A DNA stretch of 64,000 bases from Gammaproteobacteria bacterium. GTDB lineage: Bacteria > Pseudomonadota > Gammaproteobacteria > Pseudomonadales > Porticoccaceae. The stretch spans positions 62,001 to 126,000 of the forward strand of contig JAGPUW010000018.1 of NCBI GenBank assembly GCA_018069465.1, read 5' to 3'. Shown one piece after another: positions 11,008 to 19,346 of the stretch (within the stretch, counting starts at the first letter, position 1; each line of letters opens with the position of its first letter). The position numbers and the translations under genes were made by a program. Below the pieces are notes generated by a model. It had not been told where the DNA came from and made no database searches. It worked only from the letters and a program-made list of their open reading frames with translations.

Positions 11008-12171
11008 TTAGTAGGAGCGCGGCAGACCTAGTACGTTGGTTGAAATAAAGTTGAGAATCATATTCTGACTCACTGGCGCCAGACGCGGCAGCATGGACTC
11101 GCGCATCAAGCGCTCAACATGATATTCCTTGGCATAACCCATGCCACCGTGAGTCATCACCGCTTGCTGACAGGCTTTGAAACCCGCCTCGGCGGCAAAG
11201 TATTTTGCGCCGTTGGCCTGTGCACCACAATCCAGGCCATTATCGTAGCGCGACGCAGCGGACATAATCAGCAGATAGGCTGCTTCAAGCTCCACCCAGT
11301 TTTCCGCTAAGGGATGCTGGACAGATTGGTTCATGCCGATGGGACGACCAAACACTTCGCGATCTTTGGCGTACTGTGTGGCGCGCTCCAGAGCACTGCG
11401 ACCCATGCCGACCGACTCTGCTGCCAGCAACATGCGCTCGGGGTTCAAGCTGTGCAGAATGTAGCGAAAGCCCTTGCCCTCTTCACCAATCAGGTCGGCT
11501 TTGGGCACCACCAGGTTGTCGTAGAAGGTCATATTGGAGTTGACGCACTTGCGACCCATTTTTTCGATTTCTTTAATTTCGACATGCTCGGGATCCATGT
11601 CGGCATAAAACAAAGAAATCCCCTCGTGGGGCTTTTCACACTCGTCGCGGGGCGTGGTGCGCGCCAGCATCATAATCTTGTCGGCCTGCTGGGCCGTGGT
11701 GGTCCAAATTTTCTGACCGTTGATGATGTAGTTGTCACCATCGCGTTTAGCGAACGTTTCAATGCGCGTGGTATCGAGACCGGCGTTGGCTTCGGTGACA
11801 CCAAAGCAGGTTTTCTGCTTGCCCTGAATCAAAGGCGGCAACCAACGCTGCTTTTGCTCATCGGTGCCGAACTTAACAATCGGGTGGGGGCCAAAAATAT
11901 TGATGTGCACAGCAGAGGCCGCAGACATACCACCGCCCTCGGCAATGGTCATCATCATCAATGCCGCTTCGGTGACACCGAGGTTGGAGCCGCCGTATTC
12001 TTCCGGCATAGTAATGCCCAGCCATCCGCCCGCGGCAACGGCCTGATAAAAGTCTTCTGGGTATTCACCCGTTTTATCGCGATCCAGCCAGTAATCATCA
12101 TCGAAGTCCTTCATTAGGGCCTTCATGCTATCGACGATGGCTTGCTGCTCACTACTCAGTGAAAAATCCAT
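11008..12171 (-). CDS. Acyl-CoA dehydrogenase (helix-G base type)
   Basis: A 387-residue flavoprotein that would introduce an alpha-beta double bond into an acyl-CoA, passing electrons to ETF. The ACAD signatures are present: CFGVTEANAGLDTT and NYIINGQKIWTTTA (FAD/substrate loops), REVFGRPIGMNQS and MTHGGMGYAKEYHVERLMRE. The usual C-terminal EGT catalytic motif is replaced by RLAPVSQ. A glutamate is present in NPERMLLAA, where isovaleryl- and long-chain ACADs keep their base. GAGG stands 8 bases before the ATG. It ends LGLPRSY and is closely similar in build to the ACAD at 31450. It lies 68 bp after the 12240 gene, probably in the same transcript. Substrate unknown. Confidence 0.9.
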   Translation of the reverse strand: MDFSLSSEQQAIVDSMKALMKDFDDDYWLDRDKTGEYPEDFYQAVAAGGWLGITMPEEYGGSNLGVTEAALMMMTIAEGGGMSAASAVHINIFGPHPIVKFGTDEQKQRWLPPLIQGKQKTCFGVTEANAGLDTTRIETFAKRDGDNYIINGQKIWTTTAQQADKIMMLARTTPRDECEKPHEGISLFYADMDPEHVEIKEIEKMGRKCVNSNMTFYDNLVVPKADLIGEEGKGFRYILHSLNPERMLLAAESVGMGRSALERATQYAKDREVFGRPIGMNQSVQHPLAENWVELEAAYLLIMSAASRYDNGLDCGAQANGAKYFAAEAGFKACQQAVMTHGGMGYAKEYHVERLMRESMLPRLAPVSQNMILNFISTNVLGLPRSY

Positions 12172-12239
12172 TACCTTACCTCTTTAATTAACTTAATCTT
12201 TAACTGCAAAGCAGCCTTGCTATCTTCATCATGCACCCG

Positions 12240-13301
12240 CTAACGGGGGTCGGTGACGGCGGTAATTTTTGGCCAGAGCTGATCGGCACCCCAGCTCAGC
12301 ACTTCTTCGCCGAGGCGTTTCGCCCAGACCACATCGCTGCCGTACTCATCGCGCCACGACCAAAGGCGTCGCGTCAAATGATGGAGGCTGTGCTCGTAGG
12401 TGAAACCCATTGCACCGTGCACCTGGTGGGCAACCGCAGCACCATTATTGACCGCCTCTTCAAGCCGGGTTTTGGCAGTGGCAATTTCAATCCAGGCATC
12501 GTGATCGACGCCACCTGCATTGGCGACGGCTTCTGCGGCAGCGTCGGCAGCCGCATTCATGGCTGCCACTTCACCCGCAAAAGCGGCAATCGAATGCTGC
12601 AAGGCCTGAAACTTGCCAATCGCACGACCAAACTGCACCCGTTCCATTGAGTATTCGATAGTCAGCTCAAGCGCCGCACTTAAGGCCCCGGCAGACTGTA
12701 CACAGCGAATCAAAGCACCCATGGCTTCAACGCTCTGACCATTGACGCCATTGCCCAATACAGCCACTTGTTTGGCGGGCACAGCCTTAAAGGTGACTTG
12801 ATCTGAGGGTTCGCCCGCCAAGTTAGTGTGGGCACTGATTTCACATTGCTCGGCGGCGACCTGCACCACCTGCGTTTGCCCGCCACTTTCAACCAGGGCA
12901 ATAATTTGTTGGGCACCTCGTGCGTAGGGCACGCCCAAGGCTGTACCGCTCAATTTGCCATCGCTAAGGCTGAGTTCACCGAGGGCAACGGTCGCCGCTT
13001 CACCGCTTACCTGTAAGTTCACCTGCGTCAGCAACCAACCGGCGAACAGTGTTTCGGCCAGGGGAATGGGTGCCGCTGCGCCACCCGCTGCTTTAATAAC
13101 GGCAAAGCCATCGAGCATACTTGCACCGGCACCACCGTTCTCTTCCGGCACCCAGGTCAGGGTCAGGCCGGATTCACTAATGGCCTGCCACAGGGCTTCG
13201 GGCCAGACGCCCTCTTCCGCCGCATTGATGGTTTCAGCAGTGCTCAGGTCATCGAGTATACGACTGGCGGTATCAAAAATAATATTATCTGAATCTGTCA
13301 T
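12240..13301 (-). CDS. ACAD-family subunit, probably non-catalytic partner
   Basis: A short ACAD homologue (353 residues against about 385) with the general fold but few active-site features. The N-terminal half has VPEENGGAGASMLDGFAVIK. The middle beta-domain is reduced, and the C-terminal half keeps ERVQFGRAIGKFQALQHS and VHGAMGFTYEHSLHHLTRR. By eye neither catalytic-base position has a glutamate: the helix-G site reads AMGALIR and no EGT motif follows. This is the pattern of the partner subunit in alpha2beta2 steroid-type ACADs such as ChsE1/ChsE2. It is 31 bp downstream of the ACAD at 13333, which has the catalytic features, so a heterotetramer is plausible. AAGGA precedes the ATG by 7 bases. 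Confidence 0.8.
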   Translation of the reverse strand: MTDSDNIIFDTASRILDDLSTAETINAAEEGVWPEALWQAISESGLTLTWVPEENGGAGASMLDGFAVIKAAGGAAAPIPLAETLFAGWLLTQVNLQVSGEAATVALGELSLSDGKLSGTALGVPYARGAQQIIALVESGGQTQVVQVAAEQCEISAHTNLAGEPSDQVTFKAVPAKQVAVLGNGVNGQSVEAMGALIRCVQSAGALSAALELTIEYSMERVQFGRAIGKFQALQHSIAAFAGEVAAMNAAADAAAEAVANAGGVDHDAWIEIATAKTRLEEAVNNGAAVAHQVHGAMGFTYEHSLHHLTRRLWSWRDEYGSDVVWAKRLGEEVLSWGADQLWPKITAVTDPR

Positions 13302-13332
13302 TTTCTAATCCTTCTCTCTAGTCGCAAGTCGC

Positions 13333-14499
13333 TTAACGGATACCCAGCTGTCGAGCAATCATGCCCTTCAGGACTTCGTTGGTGCCGCCACGCAGAGTGG
13401 AGGAAGGCACGCGCAGAATGCCTTCACGCAGCAGTGCAGGCAACAAGCCCTCGGACGAAGCGAGTACATTTTGCGGCAAAATACGGCGCAGTTTTTCAAG
13501 CAATTCCCGCTCGAAATTGGTGCTCATGTCTTTCACCAACGCCGCTTCCATCTCGGGCGAAGAACCTTCCTGCAGCAGACCGGCAATGCCCAGCGACATG
13601 CGGCGCAGGGTTTTGATTTTGGCGACTACCTGGCCGAGCACTTCTTTGGTTTGCTCAGTCGGGTTGTTGACCAGCAGGCGCATTGCCTCCTGAAAGACGA
13701 TAAAGGTACTGAGGAAGCGCTCGGGGCCGGAGCGTTCCAGCGCCAGCTCACCGACCACCATATTCCAACCGCCACCGACTTCTCCGAGCACATGGGAGTC
13801 GGGCACGAAGACATCTTCAAAATTGGTTTCGTTAAAGTGCACCTGACCACCGATGTCGGCGATGCCACGAACATCCACACCCGGCGATTTCAGGTCGATA
13901 ATGAATTGCGACAGGCCTTTATGGCGAGCCGAAGTGTCGAGTGGCGAGGTGCGCAGCAGGGTGATCATGTAATCACAGCCGGGGCCGTGGGCACCAGTAG
14001 ACCAAAGTTTAGTACCGCTGACTTTCCAGCCACCCTCCACTTTGTCGGCCTTGGTCGACACGGAGGCGAGATCGGAACCAGTGCCGGGCTCGCTCATGCC
14101 AATAGCGCAAAAGCACTCACCGGCAACGATGCGGGGAATAATCGCGTCGCGCACTTCGGGCTGGGCATTTTTAATCAGCTGCGGGCCACTCTGCCGATCG
14201 GCAATCCAGTGAGCCATCACCGGAGCACCGGCGGCGAGCATTTCTTCGGTAACGACATAGCGCTCGAGGAAACTGCGCCCGTGCCCTCCGTACTTTTTAT
14301 CCCAGGTCATGCCCAGCCAACCGCGCTGGCCAAGTTTGCGACTGAACTCGGCGCTCATGCCGGAGGCCCAGCAATCGGCCATCGGCACATAGCCGCCATT
14401 GGCGCGCTCCTGGGCAAGAAACTCCCGAACCTCTTGTCGAAGCTGTGTCGCCGCTGGGGGCATTTCGACAAAGGGAAAACGAAATCGGGTAACAGACAT
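13333..14499 (-). CDS. Acyl-CoA dehydrogenase, probable catalytic subunit of a heteromer
   Basis: A 388-residue ACAD resembling the FadE26/FadE29 group used on steroid or bulky acyl chains. It has WLGMTWDKKYGGHGRSFLER, CFCAIGMSEPGTGSDLAS, WKVSGTKLWSTGAHG and the C-terminal LRGGTNEVLKGMIARQLGIR. The EGT glutamate is replaced by Gly (RGGT); LERSGPERFL supplies glutamates near the helix-G base site. It starts with GGAGAG upstream of the ATG and is followed after 31 bp by the shorter ACAD homologue. Oxidation of a branched or ring-bearing acyl-CoA is a guess from family resemblance. Confidence 0.85.
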   Translation of the reverse strand: MSVTRFRFPFVEMPPAATQLRQEVREFLAQERANGGYVPMADCWASGMSAEFSRKLGQRGWLGMTWDKKYGGHGRSFLERYVVTEEMLAAGAPVMAHWIADRQSGPQLIKNAQPEVRDAIIPRIVAGECFCAIGMSEPGTGSDLASVSTKADKVEGGWKVSGTKLWSTGAHGPGCDYMITLLRTSPLDTSARHKGLSQFIIDLKSPGVDVRGIADIGGQVHFNETNFEDVFVPDSHVLGEVGGGWNMVVGELALERSGPERFLSTFIVFQEAMRLLVNNPTEQTKEVLGQVVAKIKTLRRMSLGIAGLLQEGSSPEMEAALVKDMSTNFERELLEKLRRILPQNVLASSEGLLPALLREGILRVPSSTLRGGTNEVLKGMIARQLGIR

Positions 14500-14552
14500 A
14501 CCGTGCTCTCCAATAAAACTTTGTTAATGGCGTGAAATACGCCGCAGAAAAC

Positions 14553-14583
14553 AGGCGCTAGCCCCGAGTGGGTACTAGCGCCT
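14553..14583 (-). terminator. Terminator after the aldehyde dehydrogenase
   Basis: A 9-bp perfect stem (AGGCGCTAG with CTAGCGCCT) and a 13-base loop, followed on the minus strand by GTTTTCTG. It starts 16 bases after the aldehyde dehydrogenase stop and separates that gene from the two ACADs downstream. Confidence 0.65.
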
Positions 14584-14599
14584 CAGCGATGTGGCCCAA

Positions 14600-16027
14600 T
14601 CAGCCACCGATAAGAATAGCTTTTTCTTCAGTGTACTCAATCAAGCCACTGGCACCCCACTCACGACCGTTGCCGGACATTTTGTAGCCACCAAAGGGCG
14701 CGGCAAAACTAAACGCCGGGCCGTTGACCTTGACCTGACCGGCACGCAGCTGGCGGGCAATGCGCATTTGCGTATCCTTATTCTCAGCCCAAACACCGCT
14801 CGACAAGCCGAAGTCGGTATCGTTGGCCAGAGCAATCGCCTCAGCTTCATCCTTATAGGAAATAAAGCACAGCACTGGGCCAAAGATTTCATCGCGGGCG
14901 ATAGGCATATCGTTAGTTACGTCAGCCAAAATAGTGGGCTTCACATAAGCGCCCTTCTCTATTCCGTCCGGTAAATCGCTACCGCCGGCGACCACCCGAG
15001 CGCCGTTGGCTACCGCGTCATCAATCATGCGGGTAACGGATGCGCGCGCCTTCATGGAGCTCAGTGGGCCAAGGAAAGTACCCTTGTCGGTGGGATCACC
15101 CACCACCAGTGAATCGCTGACCTTTTTCGCGGTTTCAAGCGCTTCTTCGTACTGGGATTCGTGCACAAAGATACGGCTCAACTGCACGCACATTTGCCCG
15201 GAGTTAAACATCGAATCTTTGACTACATATTTAACCGCTTTAGCGACTGGCGCATCGTCGGCAATAATAAAGGCCGACTTGCCGCCCAGCTCCTGACACA
15301 CACGTTTTACGGTGGTGGCGGCTGATTTGGCCACATCGACACCGACTTCGGTGGAACCGGTGAACGACACCAGGTCGATCTCGGGGTGTGAGCTCAAGTC
15401 ATCACCGATAATAGAACCCTTGCCTGGCAACAGGTTGAAGACACCGGCGGGCAGACCCACCTCATCGCACACTTCGGCAAAGATGTAAGTCGACAGTGGC
15501 GTTTGCTCACTGGGCTTGAGAATACAGGTACAACCGGCGGCCAGTGCTGGACCGACTTTGGCAATCACCTGAAACAGCGGGAAGTTCCACGGGGTAATAA
15601 AGGAGCACACACCGATGGCTTCTTTAATGGTGATATAGCCCTCGTCATGTTCCTTCACGGCATCCATGGTTTCGGCCAGATTGCCAAAAATCTTCAGCCC
15701 GGAAATAGGGCCAAGCACCTGAATACCCAGGGCAAAGTGCACCGGAATACCCATTTCCTGAGAGATCAACGAGGCCATTTCATCTTTGCGCTCTTTCAGC
15801 TTGGCGCAAATGGCATCGATGTAGGCTTTGCGTTCGAGCGCTGGGGTTTGCGACCAGGGGATAAACGCCGCTCGTGCGGCTTTCGCCGCTTTATCGACAT
15901 CTTCAGGGAAAGACATGGGTACGGTGGCAAAAACCTCTTCCGTGGCGGGGTTGACCAAATGCGACGTGCCTTCGCCGGAAGGTGCTACCCACTCACCATT
16001 GATGTAAATCTTGTCGTATTCAATCAT
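14600..16027 (-). CDS. Aldehyde dehydrogenase, NAD(P)-dependent
   Basis: A 475-residue member of the ALDH superfamily that oxidises an aldehyde to the acid. The catalytic residues are visible: Asn in ITPWNFPLFQ, Glu in CQELGGKSAFI, and the nucleophilic Cys in MFNSGQMCVQLSRIFV. The cofactor loop FTGSTEVGVDVAK and the EIFGPVL motif are also present. It lies between a lipase-like hydrolase upstream and the ACAD pair downstream, fitting oxidation of an aldehyde made from an alcohol before CoA activation. Substrate not identifiable. Confidence 0.93.
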   Translation of the reverse strand: MIEYDKIYINGEWVAPSGEGTSHLVNPATEEVFATVPMSFPEDVDKAAKAARAAFIPWSQTPALERKAYIDAICAKLKERKDEMASLISQEMGIPVHFALGIQVLGPISGLKIFGNLAETMDAVKEHDEGYITIKEAIGVCSFITPWNFPLFQVIAKVGPALAAGCTCILKPSEQTPLSTYIFAEVCDEVGLPAGVFNLLPGKGSIIGDDLSSHPEIDLVSFTGSTEVGVDVAKSAATTVKRVCQELGGKSAFIIADDAPVAKAVKYVVKDSMFNSGQMCVQLSRIFVHESQYEEALETAKKVSDSLVVGDPTDKGTFLGPLSSMKARASVTRMIDDAVANGARVVAGGSDLPDGIEKGAYVKPTILADVTNDMPIARDEIFGPVLCFISYKDEAEAIALANDTDFGLSSGVWAENKDTQMRIARQLRAGQVKVNGPAFSFAAPFGGYKMSGNGREWGASGLIEYTEEKAILIGG

Positions 16028-16090
16028 CGCTTTCTCTCTTTTATTTCACTGATTGTTCATTACAAAGGCCACAGTGTTGCCACCACAGCC

Positions 16091-16113
16091 CATTTTTAAA
16101 GGGGCTTGCCCCC
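16091..16113 (-). terminator. Weak terminator-like hairpin after the esterase
   Basis: On the minus strand a GGGG/CCCC stem with a four-base CAAG loop is followed by TTTAAAAATG, a few bases past the esterase stop. The stem is short, so this is tentative. Confidence 0.35.
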
Positions 16114-16126
16114 AGACTTTAAAGAA

Positions 16127-17038
16127 TTAACTCAGCCCTAAGTGCGGGCGCATAAAGGCGGCGATTTTAGCGATCGCATCGTCCGCTTCCGGCGCGTTGC
16201 CCGCCATAAACTGAAACACATGCTGCATTTCATCGAAAACCTGGAGTTCAATATCAACACCTGCGGCCTTGCCGTTGGCGTAAAAGCGCGTGCTGTCATC
16301 CAGCAACACTTCATATTCGCCCACTTGAATCAAGGTCGGCGGGAAGCCGGCCAAATCACCGTACAGCGGGTTGGCAAAGGGGTCCTGCCTGGAACCTTTT
16401 TCACCGAGGAAAGCACCGATCATACCCGCCAACATGTCGCCACCGACCAGAGCATCGTTGTCGGCATTGGTCTGCATACTGTCGCCTTTCGACTCCATGT
16501 CATACCAGGGCGACAGCGGCGCACAACAGGCCGGTACAGGCAGGCCTTTGTGGCGGGCGTATAAAATCATCGAGGTACAGAGATTACCGCCAGCGGAGTC
16601 TCCAGTGGTGGCTATGTTCTCGGGCTTATAGCCCTGTTCGAGTAATTGCCCGTAAACCGCAACCGCTTGCTCAACAATACCGGGGTGGGGGTTTTCGGGT
16701 GCTCGGGTGTAATCGAGCACCAGCGCACTACAACCTACCGCCTTCGCGACATGGCCGTACATTTTATTGTGGCTCTTCGGTGAACCGACCATAAAGCCGC
16801 CGCCGTGACAGCAAATCACCACGCGACTTTTATCGGCACCTTTAGGTATCGCCCAAACGGCATTGACACCGGCCAACACCGTTTCCTGGTATTCAACACC
16901 AGCGGGCTCACTGCTCAAATCACCCCAGTGATCAAACAGCTCGCGTAACTCAGGTAACTCCATGTCACCCGTAAGCACCAGTTTTTCTGACCACTCGCGG
17001 TATAAACCCACTATCGATTGTGCTTCTTTACTCGCCAT
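16127..17038 (-). CDS. Alpha/beta hydrolase, hormone-sensitive lipase (family IV) esterase
   Basis: A 303-residue cytoplasmic esterase. It has the HSL-family oxyanion motif CCHGGGFMVGSP, the nucleophile elbow TGDSAGGNL, an Asp near EVLLDDSTRF and the His in DEMQHVFQF, completing a Ser-Asp-His triad. No signal peptide. Hydrolysis of short or medium acyl esters is expected. GGAG lies 7 bases before the ATG. It is followed by the aldehyde dehydrogenase on the same strand and preceded by the sigma-54 activator gene, which may regulate it. Nothing distinct is seen in the 187-bp gap upstream; I looked for a -24/-12 promoter and found none convincing. Confidence 0.88.
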   Translation of the reverse strand: MASKEAQSIVGLYREWSEKLVLTGDMELPELRELFDHWGDLSSEPAGVEYQETVLAGVNAVWAIPKGADKSRVVICCHGGGFMVGSPKSHNKMYGHVAKAVGCSALVLDYTRAPENPHPGIVEQAVAVYGQLLEQGYKPENIATTGDSAGGNLCTSMILYARHKGLPVPACCAPLSPWYDMESKGDSMQTNADNDALVGGDMLAGMIGAFLGEKGSRQDPFANPLYGDLAGFPPTLIQVGEYEVLLDDSTRFYANGKAAGVDIELQVFDEMQHVFQFMAGNAPEADDAIAKIAAFMRPHLGLS

Positions 17039-17225
17039 TTCCGGACTCCATGTAGTTCGACTTTATTATTTGTCGTTAGATTTTAATTTTTTGTGAAGTT
17101 AACCCTTGATTTCAACAGACCCGCCGACGCCAGTTTCGCGCCTATTGAGCCACAATCCAGCTAGACATTCTGCCTTAGCGCCGCAGCGAGGTAAACCGGC
17201 GCAAGCCCTTCGACACGAATCGCAC

Positions 17226-19226
17226 TCAAGCACCTGCCAGGCCGTAGCCTTTTATCTTCCGGTACAGGGTACTTCTGGAAATACCCAGCACCCTGGCTAC
17301 CTGCGAACGGTTACCCTTGTGTAAAGTCATCTCTTTGCGAATAGCCTCGCACTCCAGGCCATCCAGTGTTGCAGCACCCATCACGCCACTGGAGGGGGCG
17401 GACTGAATGGCATACCCAGCCCCAGCGACTAGATCACCCAGCGCCATCTTAATATCGGCAGGTAAATCATCGCAGCTGAGGTTTTGGGTATCGCTCATCA
17501 CCAACATACTTTCGAGCACGGAGCGCAGCTCACGGACATTACCCGGCCAGGCATAGTGGCACAGCGTGTCAAGTAATAAGGGGTCGAGCTGAGGGGCTTC
17601 AACGGCGTAGGTCTGGGCGAACTGTTTGAGGAATAAATCGACCAGCAGCGCGATATCACTCGCGCGTTCGCGCAGCGGCATAATATCGAGGGACATGACT
17701 TTGAGCCGGTAGTACAAATCCTCGCGAAAGTCGCCCTCTGCCACCGCTGTGGCAAGACTGCGATTAGTTGCGGCGATAATTCTTACCTCAACTTTGCGCT
17801 CTTTACTGCTACCCAACCTAACCACAATGCCGTCTTGTAAAACCCGCAGCAAGGCCACCTGCACATCGGGGGACAGCTCGCCTACCTCGTCGAGAAAAAG
17901 TGTACCGCCGCTGGCCTCTTCAAATTTGCCCACACAACCCTTCGGCGCCGCACCGACAAAGGCGCCGGGCTCGTAGCCAAGGAGCTCACTCACCGCCAGC
18001 TCACGGGTCAAGGCACCGCAATTGACGGCGATAAAGGGCGCGCCCTCACCGCTGCCGGCAAAATGCACGGCCCGTGCGAACAAGTCTTTACCACAGCCGG
18101 TCTCACCCTGTATCAGCACTGGCGCGGGGGAAACGGCGAGACGTAAGGCGCGCTGCTTCAAGGCCAGCATGCCCGGGCTGTCACCAATAATCGCCTCCAA
18201 AGCAGAGGCCGATACAGCCTGGGGAGACGATAAACTGGGACGCACAGCGGCACGGCGGGGCCTGATAACCAAAATCCCACCTGCGGTACGACCCTCGCGG
18301 TTGTAGGCCTCATAGGCCACCGGCACAATCGCACTGGGCAGCAAGTCCTCCCAGTCTTTGGCCGCGCCCAGGTTTTCAGGTTGTAGCAGGCGATAATTTT
18401 TATCCAGCTTTTCTTCGATATGCTCGCTGGCAAACAGGGTTTTGGCTTTTTCGTTAGCGGTCACAACCCGACCCTTGCGATCGAGCAGGATCACCCCATC
18501 CTGGCGCCAGCGCCCGACGCTACCGGCAAACCAGTCAACCAGAGTGACATTGCGCGCCAACTCCCGCGAATGCAGGGTCTGTTCGATTTGTCGTGCCGCC
18601 GTCATCGCCAGCGCCAAACTCTGCGCACTGTAGGCGTGATTGAGGGTGGTGACATCGATAACACCGAGTAAGTCGCCATCGATGCTGTCAATAATAGGTG
18701 CCGCCGAGCAGCTCCAGATTTTCACCGTCTCACAGTAGTGCTCAACGCTGTGCACTTCGACCGGCCTTTTTAAGGCCACCGCAGTGCCTACGGCATTGGT
18801 GCCGGTGCAGGCCTCACTCCAGTCATAGCCGGGGGCAATGCGCTGCCCGGCGAGGCTGTCGCAGAGATTGGGGTCACCACAGACATCGAGCAAGACACCG
18901 TTACTTTCGGCGACAGTCAAAAAGCTTTTGCTATCGGACAAAATATCGGAGAGCATTTGCCAGGTATTGTGGGAGGCGAGCAATAGCTCCTTATTTTCCT
19001 GTTTTAAGAGCTCGAGCTGTGCTCCGCTGGCAACCATCGGCGGATAGTGCTGGGTAAACTCTACCCCACGGCTTTTACAGCGCTGCCAGGAATTGTGGAT
19101 AACATCCCTGACCTGCCCCGATTTGCACTCGCCCTTATTAACAAAGTCTGTCCAGGCAATATCGACCTGCTTGCGAAAACTGGACTCCGACTCTATCGGC
19201 ATACGACCCAGGTGCTGAATTTGCAT
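17226..19226 (-). CDS. AcoR-like sigma-54-dependent transcriptional activator
   Basis: A 666-residue bacterial enhancer-binding protein. The N-terminus (SGQVRDVIHNSWQRCKSRGV) and following GAF-type sensor are as in AcoR/AcxR regulators. A PAS-like region follows, then the AAA+ domain with Walker A GETGCGKDLFARAV and Walker B GGTLFLDEVGEL. A C-terminal Fis-type helix-turn-helix (KGNRSQVARVLGISRSTLYR) ends it. The sigma-54 contact loop reads GAFVGA instead of GAFTGA, with Val at about residue 424. I start at the ATG at 19226, 5 bases after GAGGT; a TTG four codons earlier is possible. The ribosome site lies in the first unit of a tandem repeat. Control of the adjacent catabolic genes is inferred. 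Confidence 0.92.
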   Translation of the reverse strand: MQIQHLGRMPIESESSFRKQVDIAWTDFVNKGECKSGQVRDVIHNSWQRCKSRGVEFTQHYPPMVASGAQLELLKQENKELLLASHNTWQMLSDILSDSKSFLTVAESNGVLLDVCGDPNLCDSLAGQRIAPGYDWSEACTGTNAVGTAVALKRPVEVHSVEHYCETVKIWSCSAAPIIDSIDGDLLGVIDVTTLNHAYSAQSLALAMTAARQIEQTLHSRELARNVTLVDWFAGSVGRWRQDGVILLDRKGRVVTANEKAKTLFASEHIEEKLDKNYRLLQPENLGAAKDWEDLLPSAIVPVAYEAYNREGRTAGGILVIRPRRAAVRPSLSSPQAVSASALEAIIGDSPGMLALKQRALRLAVSPAPVLIQGETGCGKDLFARAVHFAGSGEGAPFIAVNCGALTRELAVSELLGYEPGAFVGAAPKGCVGKFEEASGGTLFLDEVGELSPDVQVALLRVLQDGIVVRLGSSKERKVEVRIIAATNRSLATAVAEGDFREDLYYRLKVMSLDIMPLRERASDIALLVDLFLKQFAQTYAVEAPQLDPLLLDTLCHYAWPGNVRELRSVLESMLVMSDTQNLSCDDLPADIKMALGDLVAGAGYAIQSAPSSGVMGAATLDGLECEAIRKEMTLHKGNRSQVARVLGISRSTLYRKIKGYGLAGA

Positions 19227-19230
19227 TATT

Positions 19231-19325
19231 GACCTCAAAAATTGTTGACCTCAAAAACTGGCGATCTCAAAAACTGGCGATCTCAAAAATTGCGGTCTAA
19301 AAAAACGTGCTCTCAAAAATAAAAC
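19231..19325 (-). repeat. 16-bp tandem repeat, about six copies, carrying Shine-Dalgarno-like motifs
   Basis: Four nearly identical 16-bp units run from 19231 to 19294 (plus-strand consensus GAYCTCAAAAAYTGNN), followed by two degraded copies to 19325. On the minus strand each good unit contains TTTTTGAGGTC or TTTTTGAGATC, so the Shine-Dalgarno-like GAGG of the activator gene is repeated upstream in register. The array fills most of the gap between the activator start and the Mct stop. Confidence 0.85.
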
Positions 19326-19346
19326 CCATGCCCAAAAAACGTAGCC

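Noticed and set aside
13471-14535. Long plus-strand reading frame (354 codons) over the ACAD at 13333
   Set aside because: It mirrors the codon pattern of the ACAD gene and shows no recognisable protein features. The same applies to 11314-12117, 21898-22674 and 33964-34734.
17039-17225. Sigma-54 promoter before the esterase gene
   Set aside because: No GG-N10-GC pair with acceptable flanks was found on the minus strand; GGGCTTGC has no matching -24 element.
19231-19325. Possible CRISPR array
   Set aside because: The repeats are contiguous with no unique spacers, and there are no cas genes. The other tandem repeats fail for the same reason.
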